Made by a program: the position numbers and the translations under genes. This document shows positions 35,893 through 48,241 of a DNA stretch of 64,000 nt, in pieces. This DNA is from Boswellia sacra (lineage: Eukaryota; Streptophyta; Magnoliopsida; Sapindales; Burseraceae), in assembly GCA_013180625.2 (NCBI GenBank), contig SNVD02007530.1, forward strand, positions 186,001 to 250,000, written 5' to 3'. Under the pieces are notes generated by a model. That model was given only the letters and a program-made list of their open reading frames with translations, did no database searches and had not been told where the DNA came from. The stretch's first letter is position 1; each line of letters opens with the position of its first letter.

Positions 35893-38484
35893 GGCCTTTT
35901 TGTTAAAATCATAATCATAATTGTAACCATAATCTCTCCTTAATTTTGTCGATATTGTGAATATAAATATCAAATATTTGTGTATGTAGGATTTTCGTAA
36001 CCCTAATTTGAGAGGGTCGTCATATTTTATGTCTAAAATCCCTTCTCAAATAGTATAATTTTTATTTTAGAGGTAATTTTAAGAACAAAACCTTGCAGTC
36101 TTAGAGTAAAGCAGATTAAATCATATTATATGGAAACAAGTTGCGTTATATGTAACTCCTCTATCTTTTCTTAATCATTGTTCAGAGGGAAGTTTTGCAT
36201 ATTTGAGTTGTGTGAAGGTTTTGGATTAGACTAGACAATTTATGAGAATGCCTTTTAGCTTTAATTTGCTTTTGGAAAAGATTTATCAGATTGGGTAAAT
36301 TCCAACAGGAAAAATGTCAAATGTATGTGAAGAAACAAAAGTGGTTTTCATGCATTAATCATTCACTAATCAATCGTGCTTCATTGGCAATTAATGAATC
36401 ATTGATGCCAGAGGGGTCCAATGACACCAAAATTTACGTATCTGTCAAGAACTAACTTAAATCGATAGCACCAAATAGTACAATCCATGGCCAAAACATT
36501 TGAAAGGAGATTGAAATTACTCGCTGTAATTAATGTGCAGAGGTACAAACGCTTCATCCTTTTTTTTTAATAAATTTTTTTCATAAATTTTCAAAAAGGA
36601 TATTAAGTTTGAAATATCAATTGTGATATCCCGCAAGATTATTACGCCGTTTTATGAAAAAGAAAGAAGGTATATTCTACCATTTAATTTAATATGAATC
36701 TTTTATTATAATGTTAATATCACTTTTATGAAGCTTTAGAGAGAGCTTTGTGTGAAACTTTTGAAAAGATTTATTACCTATTTCAGAATTTTCATTTTTC
36801 ATGACAGAGTTTGATTAATTTTTTTTTTTTAATTTCGTTCGATAATATATATTATATTTTGATAAGATCTCAAGTAAAATAAGTAGAGCATTTTTGTTGG
36901 GCTTCTCTACTTGCCAAAAAAGAATTTTTAATACCAAAAGCTATTTAAAAAAAAAAATTCGTATCGTTTGATTGTCACACGAGAAGATGTTACAGATGAT
37001 TAAAAAAAAAAACTCTATTATGTCTACTGGAAGAAGCCCAAAACTGAGCTTCTTGAAAAATACTCTTTTTAAGTTTTTGTTTTTAAGTTTTGAAATGTCA
37101 AAGATACTCTCATTTAATTTTAAATATTTTATTTTATTCTTTTCTTATAACAAAACTCTATTTTGATAATTTAATTATAATAAGTACTTTTATATTTATC
37201 CCATCAAACAATCAATAACTTTTTGATAAAAGCTTTACTTCAAAAAGATTTACTTTAATATACCCTACTTAAAGAAACGAAACAAACAAACCCTCAGTGA
37301 AATATACCGTCAAAGTATACATAATTGAAAAAAAAAAAAAAAACTCAAAACTCTAAGATCATCATGGATCCTTTTTGCAAAAATTGTTAGCCATTGCTTC
37401 CTTAAGTTAGTCAACATTAAAGTTGAAGCACAAAATTTCCCATAAATTGCAAAGGATAAATAAAAAGTAACTGCTGCAAATTAATTTTTGTAAGGATTCA
37501 ATACAAGCCAAGAAAACCATGACAGCCAATAATGAAAATGTAAGGTTTAGTTCGGGTGCGTTTATATATCTTGATTGAAAGTGAAATATGCGACAGGAAC
37601 ATATTAATATTCTTTGATGGGGGAATGCACTTGGCTAGCTATTTGACCACTTGGTCAGGCATTTATATATATTAATGTTGCAGCTAAAAGTTAATTAAAT
37701 CAATGAGCTAATAGTTATAAATTTTATCTCAAATTGACTCATCAGTTTAATTTATTACTACATAGGAAGAACAATTAATTATCCAATATATTATCCCAAC
37801 AAACCAGATCCACTTTTTAATGGGTACATTTAGAACTTCACATATGCATGAATAATTTAGTTTCAAAATTAATTAAATCAACGAGTTAATTAATATTCAT
37901 AAATTAACTTTGATCTCAAATTGACTCGTCAGTTTAATTTATCATTACAAAGGAAGAAAAATTAATTGTCCAATATATTATCTCAACAAAGCAAATCAAA
38001 CTTCATTGAATAGTGTACAAATTTAATTTATATATAAATTCATGAATACAAATTGATATGACATCGATTATTTATTTAAATATTATTATATTTTTTTAAA
38101 TAAGTTGACTTTGTATATTAACTATTTCAAATTTTCAATCATGTTATGATAAATTAATCAATATATAAAAATTTAAAAGACTAATCTTACTCATTCACTT
38201 TATAATAAGTAAATATCTATTTTACATTTTGAACAACATGTATGCTTGCCTAATTTAGTTTCAAAATTTTGCTTTTAAAATCTATATAAATGTCTTACAT
38301 TCAAAACAGGTGTATCTAATTTCTTAAGTTAATTATCCCCAAGGTTAAACTCGTTTTATCATTTGCTATAGGAAGAAATTAAAATGTTGATAATATTCAA
38401 TTATAATATTTTTTGAATTTGGTAATTATACAGTAACTATTTATTGTAGTTACAAGAGAGAAAAATTGGTGGCCTTGGATTCTT
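35893..38484. other. 3' flank of the kinase and AT-rich intergenic DNA
   Basis: The kinase 3' UTR and polyadenylation site should lie in the first few hundred bases, but no signal stands out. A diverged direct repeat is visible: 37690-37835 and 37870-38040 share AATTAAATCAA.GAG.TAAT, TCTCAAATTGACTC.TCAGTTTAATTTAT, and TCCAATATATTAT. No gene was recognised. Confidence 0.5.
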
Positions 38485-39864
38485 TTAAAGATGAATAATA
38501 ACAATAGAGGATGGCAATGCTGTCATGTCAGGTGTGGTTTGGTCACTTGAAGCTTTTGAAATGCCCTTGTGGATCTGTCTTTGATGGAACCCATGCCAGA
38601 TATATTATCAAATAATTGTTTTCAGCCATAAAAAATTGGGTGATCTGCAATATAATTAGTAAATATTAATTCTCACCCACAAGCTAGCTGATGCTGATTA
38701 TTAATTTAATGCTATGGAATTGCAAATGGAGCAACACTCAATGGTTTTATTGGTCATGTTAGCTTACCTGGACAGGATACTAAAATGCTCAAAATAATAA
38801 TTACAACAGGCTGAAATTATAATAATACTATTTATCAATATTTTTTGTTGTAAAAATTAGTATCTTTCAATGAGATCATCCAAGAAAAAATGTCAAGTTA
38901 TGATGTGATTGAATCATCTCTTGGATTTAAACAGCATTTAACAAATTGGAATTTCGGAGAGGAATCTTCGACATGGTATATGGTTAATTTTTTGATTTGT
39001 TTATTTTAAACTTTCATCTTCAAAAATACACAACAACATAAAGCAACTAAATTCGCCTGATTACTAATTGAAAAAAAAAAATTATATATATACTCAAGTG
39101 GATCATGCTTGTATATATAATACAATCAAACCCAAGATAACCCATATATCTACAAAATAATAATCAGGACAGAATTTTTGAATTCTAATTAATTAATTTC
39201 TTTGTTATTCTTTTTGTTCATATATAGACTCCTGTTAACAAATAATGTTGCGAGAACTGTGTCTATTAATTATGTTTTTACATATTAGTACTAGACAACA
39301 AATGGCAGCTCATGAGGGATGACAAAGCAGCTCTCTCAAGCTCTCAACCGGCTAATAATTAATAAATTAGCATATGAAGAGGTTGATAATTAAAGTTCTT
39401 CGACAAGGATTCTCTGCACTAGATTTATCATTCACTCTCTCCGAATAGAAAATTTAACAAAGCAATTAGTATATAACACAACTGCAACCAATAATAAATA
39501 TTAATTGTATCGAGTGACACATGTACATATATAAAGATGTAGATTTGCAGAAAGCAAGAACACATGGCAGTTGATTAACAGGTGAACTTGCTTTTGTGAT
39601 AATGGGGTCGGCAAAATATATGCATGCCATATGTGTTAGTTGAACAGTGAGAGAACTGTCGATTAATTCATTAATTAAATGTATAATTAATTATAAGTTT
39701 GTCTTTAAATGGGTTGAGTTTCTTTAATTTGTTTAACTTATTATTAGACTTCTGGAGCTGGTAGTGCAACGACAATAACGATAATACTGCACTGGCTAGC
39801 TAACAAAAGCTAGCTGCTAGGTAACCAAAGGCGTGGCCTTTTAGGAGAACATTTAGGCTTTTCA
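38485..39864. repeat. Duplicated noncoding block, copy A
   Basis: This 1.4-kb stretch matches 58284-60840 in the same orientation through many blocks, for example TTAAAGATGAATAATAA at the left edge, GTGATTTCACTTG-like, AATTCTCACCCACA, CTATGGAATTGCAAATGGAG, TTATTGGTCATGTTAGCTT, CAGGACAGAATTTTTGAATT, AAGAGGTTGATAATTAAA, TTTGCAGAAAGCAAGAACA, GATAATGGGGTCGGCA, GAACTGTCGATTAATTCAT, and TTAGGCTTTTCA at the right edge. No ORF is conserved between copies. Confidence 0.8.
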
Positions 39865-40789
39865 TGAACTATTATATGTATATAAATATGCATGGTTTAC
39901 GGTCCCGATAAGCTTAACTACTTTATACTATTATATCTATACAAATATTTGCAGAGACAGGCTAGGGTTTTGGTAGACTTATTATAATCAAAGCAATTGT
40001 TTTTAACATAATCAAAAGTCTTAAAGATTTTAAATTTGGGATTCCCAAATAATGAAAGCTTGGAATGTTGGAAGAGATTATTGGAGGTTGGTAGCTTTGT
40101 ACTGACTTCGACCTACGTGCATTCGATCGGCTTTTCAAAAAACATAATAAGAGCAGTTTATCTTTATAAATTCAGTTAAAAAACTCATGTGTACAAACCG
40201 ATATTGTATTATTCATTTATTCATATATCATCATTATTCATTAAATGAGTAGATTTTATATATTATGCACTTCAATCATCTTATGATGCATCAGCTTTTA
40301 TATTTGTAAGACTAGTATTATTCATATAATTACAATAATATTGAGAAAATATGAACAACTATAGATGTACTATGTAAGCAATATATAAATATAATTGATC
40401 TAGAAACTACTTGAAAGTCAAAACAAATAAAACTTGTACATTTTATGTTTTTTTAACATAATATCTATTCTGATATTGCATATGTTCATTTTATGAAAAT
40501 TTCTGGCTAACTGGTGTTTACAAAATTAGCTGAATTGGTCTTTTATGATCAATGCTTAATTAAATAAGAAACTAATATTTATTTTTCTATATATAATTTA
40601 GTATATTATTTATTTTTTCAAATGACATATATATGCATACAATAATTAAATTAGAACCTTAATTAGATTTTCATTTTTCCCGAGATAAAAACCAAATAAT
40701 ATCTCCAAGTGAAGGCACCATAACACTTATAATTAAACTTTGATCACTTAGGCTTTATATAAATATTAAATTAATGTAAGTCAAAAATA
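39865..40789. other. AT-rich intergenic DNA
   Basis: No coding, RNA or mobile feature was recognised. Confidence 0.5.
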
Positions 40790-41647
40790 TAAACCTAATT
40801 GGCGTCCATCATCTTGGATATTCTTACTCGTTATTTTATACTCATGATTTTCCTTTAACAATTAATTTACACTTCTATATGGCTTTTGCAGCCCGCAGCC
40901 CACAGGCGCGTCAAATTAATGCTTAACACTAATTAATAAATAATTATTTATAATGTAATCATATAATAAACCAATTAGCTGCCCTTTCGCAAATTTAAAT
41001 ACGAAGTTAAACGCAACAAAAAAAAAAAGATGTCACATTGACAAACATCACTCCTTAGAGCTAATAATAATTTTAAAGACATGCATGACAATTGTTTTAT
41101 TTATTTACTCTTTATTTTTTAAGGTGATGATGGGTTTGGGGTTGACTGGCACCTTATCATCAGCAAATTTTAGATATCAATAATATCTAATTGAATTGTG
41201 CTGTCCTTTTGACGAAAATGGTAAACAATTTATAATTTCTTCAAAAATTTAATCTCGACTGTGTTATTATTATATTATTGGAGTGTTTTGCCTTATCAAA
41301 AGGAAGTTGGTTATTTTTCAATAATATTAACTGTTAATTAGTTGTTAAAAAATTTCTAAACAAATCACGGAAACCAAAAAAGTAAAAATATCATTTGACA
41401 TTTAATTTGTGTGTAATCCGAAAATATGTTTAGAAAAGGTTAATTACCAATAAAATTCTGAGTTATATTTGTCAATTTTCTTACCGCTGAAAATGTCTTT
41501 GCTATTTTTTTTTCTTTGATTTAAATTAGTTTATTGGTAGCTCAACATATAGAGTACGACAACAACATTCAACATAAAACTTGTTTTGATCCTTGGTTAT
41601 AAGAATAAAAAATAATTAGTCAAAATAACAATTCAATATTCCTAACT

Positions 41648-42712
41648 AGGGGTAGGAATATGGGTTAATGGGTCGTGTTCGTGTCGTGTCGAGCTATGAC
41701 ACGATTAAAATTGACCTAATTGGAACACGGCCCATTTATTATTCGTGTCAAAAACACCCAGTCTGAACACGAAACGATTATTAAACGGATGAAACGATTT
41801 AACACGCTAACACGAATAATAAACATGTCGTTTTCGGGTTTGACACGAATATAACCCCATTTAATACGATTATGACAAGTTTAAATGTTTTGACACGATT
41901 ATGACACGTTTATACGATTTTGATACATTTAAATATTTTGACACGATTATAACACGTTTAAATAATTAACACGATTATGACACAAATACACATTACGATT
42001 TTCAACCTTTTTTTTAAATAACAATAATCAAATATTCAAAATCCATCCACAACACAATAAAGAGTTCATTAAATACCAAGTCGCATACAAACTTCAATCC
42101 ACAACACAATAAAGAGTCCATTAAATATCAAGTCTAATACAAACTTAACCATAACACAATCCAAGTCTCAAACAAACTTCAATCCACAAAATACAATAAA
42201 TAGTCCATTAAATACCAAGTCCCATACAAATTTCAATACACAACACAATAAATAGTCCACTAAATACCAAGTCTCAAACAAACTTCATTCCACAACACGA
42301 TAGATAGTCTACTAAACACCAAGTTCCATACAAACTTTAAATACAATTTAAATTTAGAAAAAAATATATATTTCATCTCGTTGACTCTTTAGTAGTTTAA
42401 GATTTAAATTAATTTTAACTTGTGTTTGTAATTTTACCGATTCAAAATTTAATCGTGTCAAGTTGTCAATTCGTGTCTTTATGATATTATGTTTTATTCG
42501 GGTTATATGGGTCATTAAACGGTTTAGTGTCATTAAACAGGTTCGTGTCGCCCGTGGGTTCAAACCCTCAATCCGAACATGACCCGATTATTAAACGGGT
42601 TGAAAATTTCAACCCAAACATGACCCAAATACGATTAAGACAAACCTAAACCCACTAATTTACATGTCGTATCGTGTCAGGTTCGTGAGTTTTATCAAAA
42701 ATTCCCACCCCT
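41648..42712. mobile_element. Non-autonomous TIR element, AGGGGTGGGAAT family, copy 2
   Basis: Ends AGGGGTAGGAAT and ATTCCCACCCCT, with a perfect 10-bp duplication ATTCCTAACT at 41638-41647 and 42713-42722. The interior matches copy 1 (GACACGATTATGACACG and GTTTAAATGTTTTGACACGATTA words; AACGGGTTGAAAATTTCAACCC near the right end). At 42030-42330 there is an extra set of diverged repeats (CACAATAAA.AGTCCATTAAATACCAAGTC...CAAACTTCAATCCACAA). It has no transposase. The related sequence near 44800 in the duplicated partner block is an unoccupied site. Confidence 0.9.
42030..42345. repeat. Diverged tandem repeats of about 60 bp in TIR element copy 2
   Basis: About five imperfect units each contain CACAATAAA, AGTCCATTAAATACCAAGTC and CAAACTTCAATCCACAA. 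They lie in the middle of the element and are absent from copy 1. Confidence 0.75.
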
Positions 42713-43439
42713 ATTCCTAACTGTTATTCTAACCAATATTACATATATTTTTCAATGCATTTCAAATCAATATTAACTATATATCATTTTTAATATATTA
42801 AAAAATTTAAAATTAATTATATATTCTTTAATTTAAAAAGTAAAAACACAAAATACAAAATAAACACAACCTTCCCTCTTTTTTGTTTTGGATTTGGAAT
42901 CGACATCTAATTCATGTGTAACTCGTTGGCTACTTTCAGCTCAATGGGCTTTCATATTAACATATTTAAGAGCAATATTGCACCATTATATACTTTATGA
43001 AACCTCATGTGACATTAATATCTTTTTAAAGAAGTTAATAGATAAGAGAGGTTTAATAAAATATGTGATAACAACTTCAGTAAATTATGATATTATGACA
43101 TCTCCATTAAGATACTTCATCTTTAAAAACAAATTTATTTATTTTTTCCTAGCGAAGGCACACCATCACACTTACCATCACATTTATTATATATACGTAT
43201 CAAGCAACAATATTCATCAATTATGCATTGAATAATACTATTTTTTCTAACTATCCACATAGACTTATTCATATAAACTGATGTATCATTATTTGATTAG
43301 ATGAATAAATTTTAAATTTTAATTATATTAATTAATGTCGATGATGTAATAATCACATATAAATTTATATAAGTGAGTTTATATGGATAGTTTGTAAGAG
43401 TAACACCACTCTTAAAATTTACATAATTAATAAATGTAA

Positions 43440-44950
43440 GTAAGACAAAATAAACCTATAATTCTAGAGCCATTCATCTAGATATATATTCTAATTAATT
43501 AATTATTTTAACTCATGATTTTCCTCTAAGAATTAATTTGGCTTCTAGATTATTACTTTTGCAGGCCGCAGCCTGCGTGAAGGTAAAAATTAATGATGAA
43601 CACTAGTTAATATATAATTATAACGTAATTAATCATATGATAAGCCAATTAGCTGCCCTCTTTGCGAATATAAATGAGAAGTTAAATGCAACAAGAAAAA
43701 GATTATTTTGATATAAAAAAGATGACACATTGACATACATGACTCTTAGAACTAATAATTAATAATATTTTTAAAAACATGCATCACTTGTTTTGTTGTT
43801 GCAAACGTGTGTGAAATATCACCCATTTGCTTGCTTTTCTTATCCTATTTAACCATTTAATGAGCTAAAAATTTCATGGAATTTTTACCATCCTTACACC
43901 ATTTTTCCTACCTCATTAGTGCCACCAAAAATATTTGGAAATTCTTGCCACTTTGTCACCTAAATTGTTAAATGCATTGAGACTAAGTTTTTATTTAAAA
44001 AAATGAAAAAAAAAGAAAATGAAAATGTAAAGCATGAGAATAAAATATAACTTCACTTGTCAGCTTTCTTATAAATTTTTCGTTTTTACTTTTCTATTAT
44101 TTATCTTTATCATGCTTATATTAGACTAAACACATAAACTATGTATAATATATACAATATCACCCACAATGGGTTAGTTCGAGTGGCAATGGCGGCTTAG
44201 GAGGGAGTTGATAAGGCCAACAGAGAAGTCCTGGGTTTTCGACTCTTCACAATGGCCTTTCCCCATAAGGTAAGCGGGAGATCGTGACAGTGGGTTGTGG
44301 TCGCGCTAGTCTCCCCCGAGGATTAGTTGTGGTGCGCGTAAGCTGGCTTGGACACCTCGGTTACCAAAATATATATATATACACAATATCTGTTTTTTTA
44401 TTATTATCGTTATTATTATTTTTGAGGCGATAATGATGGGGGGTTTGAGTATTGAAACCTCATGATCAGCAAATTTTGCCCATCTATTCAATTAAATTTC
44501 GCCATCCTCTAGGTAAAATAAATAAATAAATAAATAATTTTTCCAAACATTTACTTTCAGCCTGTGTATACTATTATTATTATTATTGTTATTTGGTTTC
44601 TGCTTCCTTATGAAAAGGGTGTTTCCTATTTTCAACCATATTAATTGGCAATTATTAAAAAATTCTAATAAAACCATGGAAACTCTAAGTAGTTATTGGA
44701 AGCTCAACAATAGAGTGTCACACGGACCTTCAGCATAAAGCTTGTTTTAATCCTTAGCTGAAAGAAAAATCTAGTAATGAAAATAGCAATTCAATAATCT
44801 AAAATGGGGACTGTAACTAGAAAAATGTTGGACTGCATTAACAGCCTCTTTCTGTTTTGGATTTGTTGTAGAGACTTCATTTAAGTGTTCTTCTGCCTAC
44901 TTCTGGCCCAATGGGCTTTGATTTGCTGTTGCCTCAATTGACTGTACACT
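43440..44950. repeat. Local segmental duplication, copy B (holds a SINE)
   Basis: Partner of 40790-42980, separated from it by about 450 bp that contain no recognised feature (42981-43439). It lacks the TIR element but carries a tRNA-derived SINE at 44162-44382 that copy A lacks, plus extra AT-rich sequence at 43800-44150. Confidence 0.75.
44162..44382 (+). mobile_element. tRNA-derived SINE
   Basis: The head has a box-A-like GTTCGAGTGGCAATGG and a box-B-like GGGTTTTCGACTCTT. The body ends GCGTAAGCTGGCTTGGACACC, a sequence typical of a plant SINE 3' region, followed by a short A/T tail. ACAATATC repeats at 44154-44161 and 44383-44390 as an 8-bp target duplication. It is not a tRNA gene, because the cloverleaf is not complete. 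Confidence 0.8.
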
Positions 44951-47065
44951 GCTGCTTATAATATCAGCCCAGTATCTCTAATAGCTCTGAGAATCTTTGA
45001 ATGGATGAATAAAATTATTAGAGTATTGTTAATCTTATGAACTCTATATACAAAATTTTGTATATAGATTGTATCATAAACTAATTAAAATAATGAATAT
45101 ACAAAATTAATTCATTAAATAAAAAGTGATGATGTGTGAATAAATGAGTAATACTACATCATTTTGTATATATGAGTTTATACACAATGTTTATAAGCTT
45201 GGTACTACTCAAATTATTATTTTAATTTGTTTGTTAATCCAATGGTCGAAGTTGACCTCATAATATTATCAAAAATCATTTTTTATAGTATTTTTAAATG
45301 AAAGATATATAGTAAAAATGCACACTCAAACATAAAAATGTAGTTTTTCTTTTTATTTAATTCACGATTTTAGGGGATTAAATAATGTCCTGAAGCTGAC
45401 CGGGAATAAATTTAATAATTTTTAATATCCAAGGAGTGGTAAATTAAATAAAATTACCATTAAATTGCTTTTGGTGTATTATTAGGAAAAAAAAGATGCA
45501 AATATATCGCAAGAAGAATAGTATTACTCTTACAATTTAACACTTGTAATCAAAGAGGGAACAGCCCTCAGGTATAAACAACTTCTACATACATCAAAGT
45601 TTGTTACTAATCATCTGGTTTGTTTTATGCCGTTTCATGCTAAAATTTGCGGTGTTTCGTCATTTTATACGTTTATTGTGTTGCTGTATTGGGTATCGTT
45701 CAGTTTTTGCTGTTGTAATTTCTAAAACTTTAATTTTTAATTATTTTGTTTAATCATTTTAATTGTGTAAATTGAACTCTCGGTGAACCTGAATATGACT
45801 TTGTTGAGGTACTTCTTGCCTCTTACTTTTTTTATTGACTGTCAAATAGTTAAAGGGGGGATTTGAGGACGAAACTCAAATTCTATGTAACGTAGTAACA
45901 TGGATAGAGACAGTTATTCTATACAGTTGCGTAATCTCATAATAGTAGATTAGAGTGGGTCAGAATTTGTACTCGATATATTGGTTTCAATGTTTTGGCA
46001 ATTCCCGTTAGAGAATAAGCAGCCAATCCTTCGTATAAAGGAATAACTAACATGCGCTTGATTGATTTGATTAGGATATGTGCTTGCCTGACCTATTTTA
46101 CAAGATATATGAGAATTACAGGATTGAAGCGTACCGTGCTTCACTATCAAGAAACATGCAGATTTTACTGAGATTTAATGCGACAAATTCATGGACTATC
46201 ACACGTAACAAACTGTATCTGAGTCTAGATATCTAACAGCCATCAGGGTCAACAACCGTCTCCTAAGTCTTATGTCAGAGCATAATACTTACATATGTGT
46301 CCAGCAATCATAAAGTTGCTGCTGCTTTTTTTATCATATTCATATAATTGTCCTTTCAAAAATGTGCATAATTTATAGAATCTGCCAAATCAAATAAATC
46401 TGAAATCTGAAATAATTTATTTTCATATGCTACCAATATTAAATCCGTCAAACGAAGACAAACCTAAAGAAGAATTTGTACAAATTAAATGAAGAGTCGT
46501 GTTTGCAGCACAGAACTAGGCTCAATTCAATCAGATCTAATCAAAATTCAGGTTTCCATAATGCTTCATCAAGGTTCTGCAAAATTATAGAATGTTGTCC
46601 TATAAATTAGACTTATCACTTGAACAAGAATAATTGTTTCTTGATCTCATGCGCTCTAGTTACCATTGAAGCAAGTGTTTGAAAGAATTAGATATATGCA
46701 AAATGGCATATCTTACGAATGGTAAAAATAGACAAGAGTGAGAAAGGCTAAAGGAGATCCAATGACTCAACAAAATCAGCAAATAGAAGCAAGCCAACTG
46801 GTAAACATGCTGGTCCAACAGAAAATATTTTTAAAAATAATATTCAGCCCTTGGATTGAACAGGAAAGGGCCATCTCAAATTGAGAACTGCAAAACATAA
46901 CTTCTCAATTTATTTTAGTTGCTCTAAAACTTGTTCGATGCTAGCCCGAGGAAAACACATAAAACAGGCGTTCATAAGAAATACAATATGGGGCATAGAG
47001 GATGGGTTATAACAATAAATAATATTCAAAACATACCCTTAAATCGTAATGAACATGGAGAAAAC
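44951..47065. other. Intergenic DNA, no recognised feature
   Basis: AT-rich to moderately AT-rich. Short ORFs here have no domain I recognise and no splice-supported extension. Confidence 0.5.
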
Positions 47066-48241
47066 TGTTGATTCTGAAGGCAGTTAAACTGTTATGCGGA
47101 ATATAACAGAGCACAGTCAAGTAAATCGACATAAGAGGTTTTATGTGGTTCGATTCAACAACCTGCGTCCACGAGCAACTAAAGCTACAATTCACTATGT
47201 TTCTCTTGTTTACAATCTTTGCGAATGCTTACAGTGAAGAACCCACTCACTCTTACTAACCTAACCTTTATAAAACAAATTTCTCATAGACTCAAACACT
47301 AATGACACACTGCCAATTCTCTGTCGCTACTCACCCAACAACAAACTGTTAAGGACAACTTAATAGCCGAAGCATTTACAAACACATGCAAGTACTCAAC
47401 CCCTTAAGCCTTACACGACCTATATCCTACACCCTTAACTTACAGCTTCATAAACACTTATTCAATAATGAGATAAACAGATTGAGGACGTGCTCTCAAT
47501 CTTTCTCCTCTCCAATAACTAAATGCCACACATCCAAGATGTAATGCACATACATGCACACCTTGGGGACTTGCTCCCAAGCATGCTCTCTTCAAATGAT
47601 AAAGTCCCAACTTCCAAAGTGCATAGCCAACTCTTTATATAGGAGTCCTTGTCCAGCTCCACTTGTCTTTCTTTGTCCTACAAGAATATGGAGGATAATA
47701 TATTAAACCAAAAGTAATGTCCAAATTGTACAATATTATTTTGCCCATAAACCAAAACCTTAGACAAGTTAATAGACAATTGTTTTACTCCATGATGTCC
47801 AAGAAATTAAACAATTTCCTCTATCAAAGATGCACAAGCCGCACCACACTTTCCTTACAAGCTCGATCTCTCTTCTTTTCCAAGATCGGATATAAACACA
47901 TAAATATATCCGACAAAGATGTATGGAACGAAATTTTATTCAAGTCAATTTAGAACAACTTATACAATCCTTATTAGATAATTGTTCTCCTTCATAAGAT
48001 CCTAACACCAAAGTGTCCATGCTTGGTGCACATGCTTGCCTATTTTGTAATGCACATGCTCATGGACTGAACAATCTCCTCTTTTGGCATCTTGTGAGGA
48101 AAACACCAGAATGTGTTTCATAAAACTCTCTGTGACATCATAGATAACAGTTATCGGTGCTCAATAACTTGTCAATTAACATAAGAACAATAAAATTGAT
48201 AAGTTATGCATCCTGCAAATTACAAACAAATTCTCCCCCTT
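47066..48241 (-). mobile_element. Antisense 3' LTR relic of a Copia element with polypurine tract
   Basis: On the minus strand a polypurine tract (AAGGGGGAGAATTTG, about 48226-48240) precedes an LTR-like region ending ...TCAGAATCAACA at 47066. Its end region matches the LTR at 54177-54953 (ACAATTCACTATGTTTCT.TTGTTTACAATCTTT, CATGCAAGT, TTAAGCCTTA, GACGTGCTCTCAA, all antisense here). A second polypurine-like stretch (TAGGGGGAGAAG, about 48277) fits the 3' end of SIRE-like Copia elements. No internal coding domain and no partner LTR was found. Confidence 0.65.

Larger units (their letters stand above)
40790..42980. repeat. Local segmental duplication, copy A (holds a TIR element)
   Basis: Blocks recur in the same order in 43440-44950: ACTCATGATTTTCCT, GCAG.CCGCAGCC, CCAATTAGCTGCCCT, GATG.CACATTGACA, ATCAGCAAATTTT, AGCTCAACA.ATAGAGT, CTTGTTTT.ATCCTT, AATAGCAATTCAATA, TTGTTTTGGATTTG, and CAATGGGCTTT near the end. 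A TIR element interrupts this copy at 41648-42712; the partner lacks it. Confidence 0.75.

Noticed and set aside
42888..43235. 115-codon ORF
   Set aside because: It crosses the edge of a duplicated noncoding block, lacks a domain, and is not kept in the partner copy.
44162..44240. Possible tRNA gene (box-A and box-B-like words)
   Set aside because: No complete cloverleaf, and it is the head of a SINE with target duplications and a SINE-type 3' body.
47717..47953. 78-codon plus-strand ORF
   Set aside because: Lies in the antisense LTR relic; no domain recognised.
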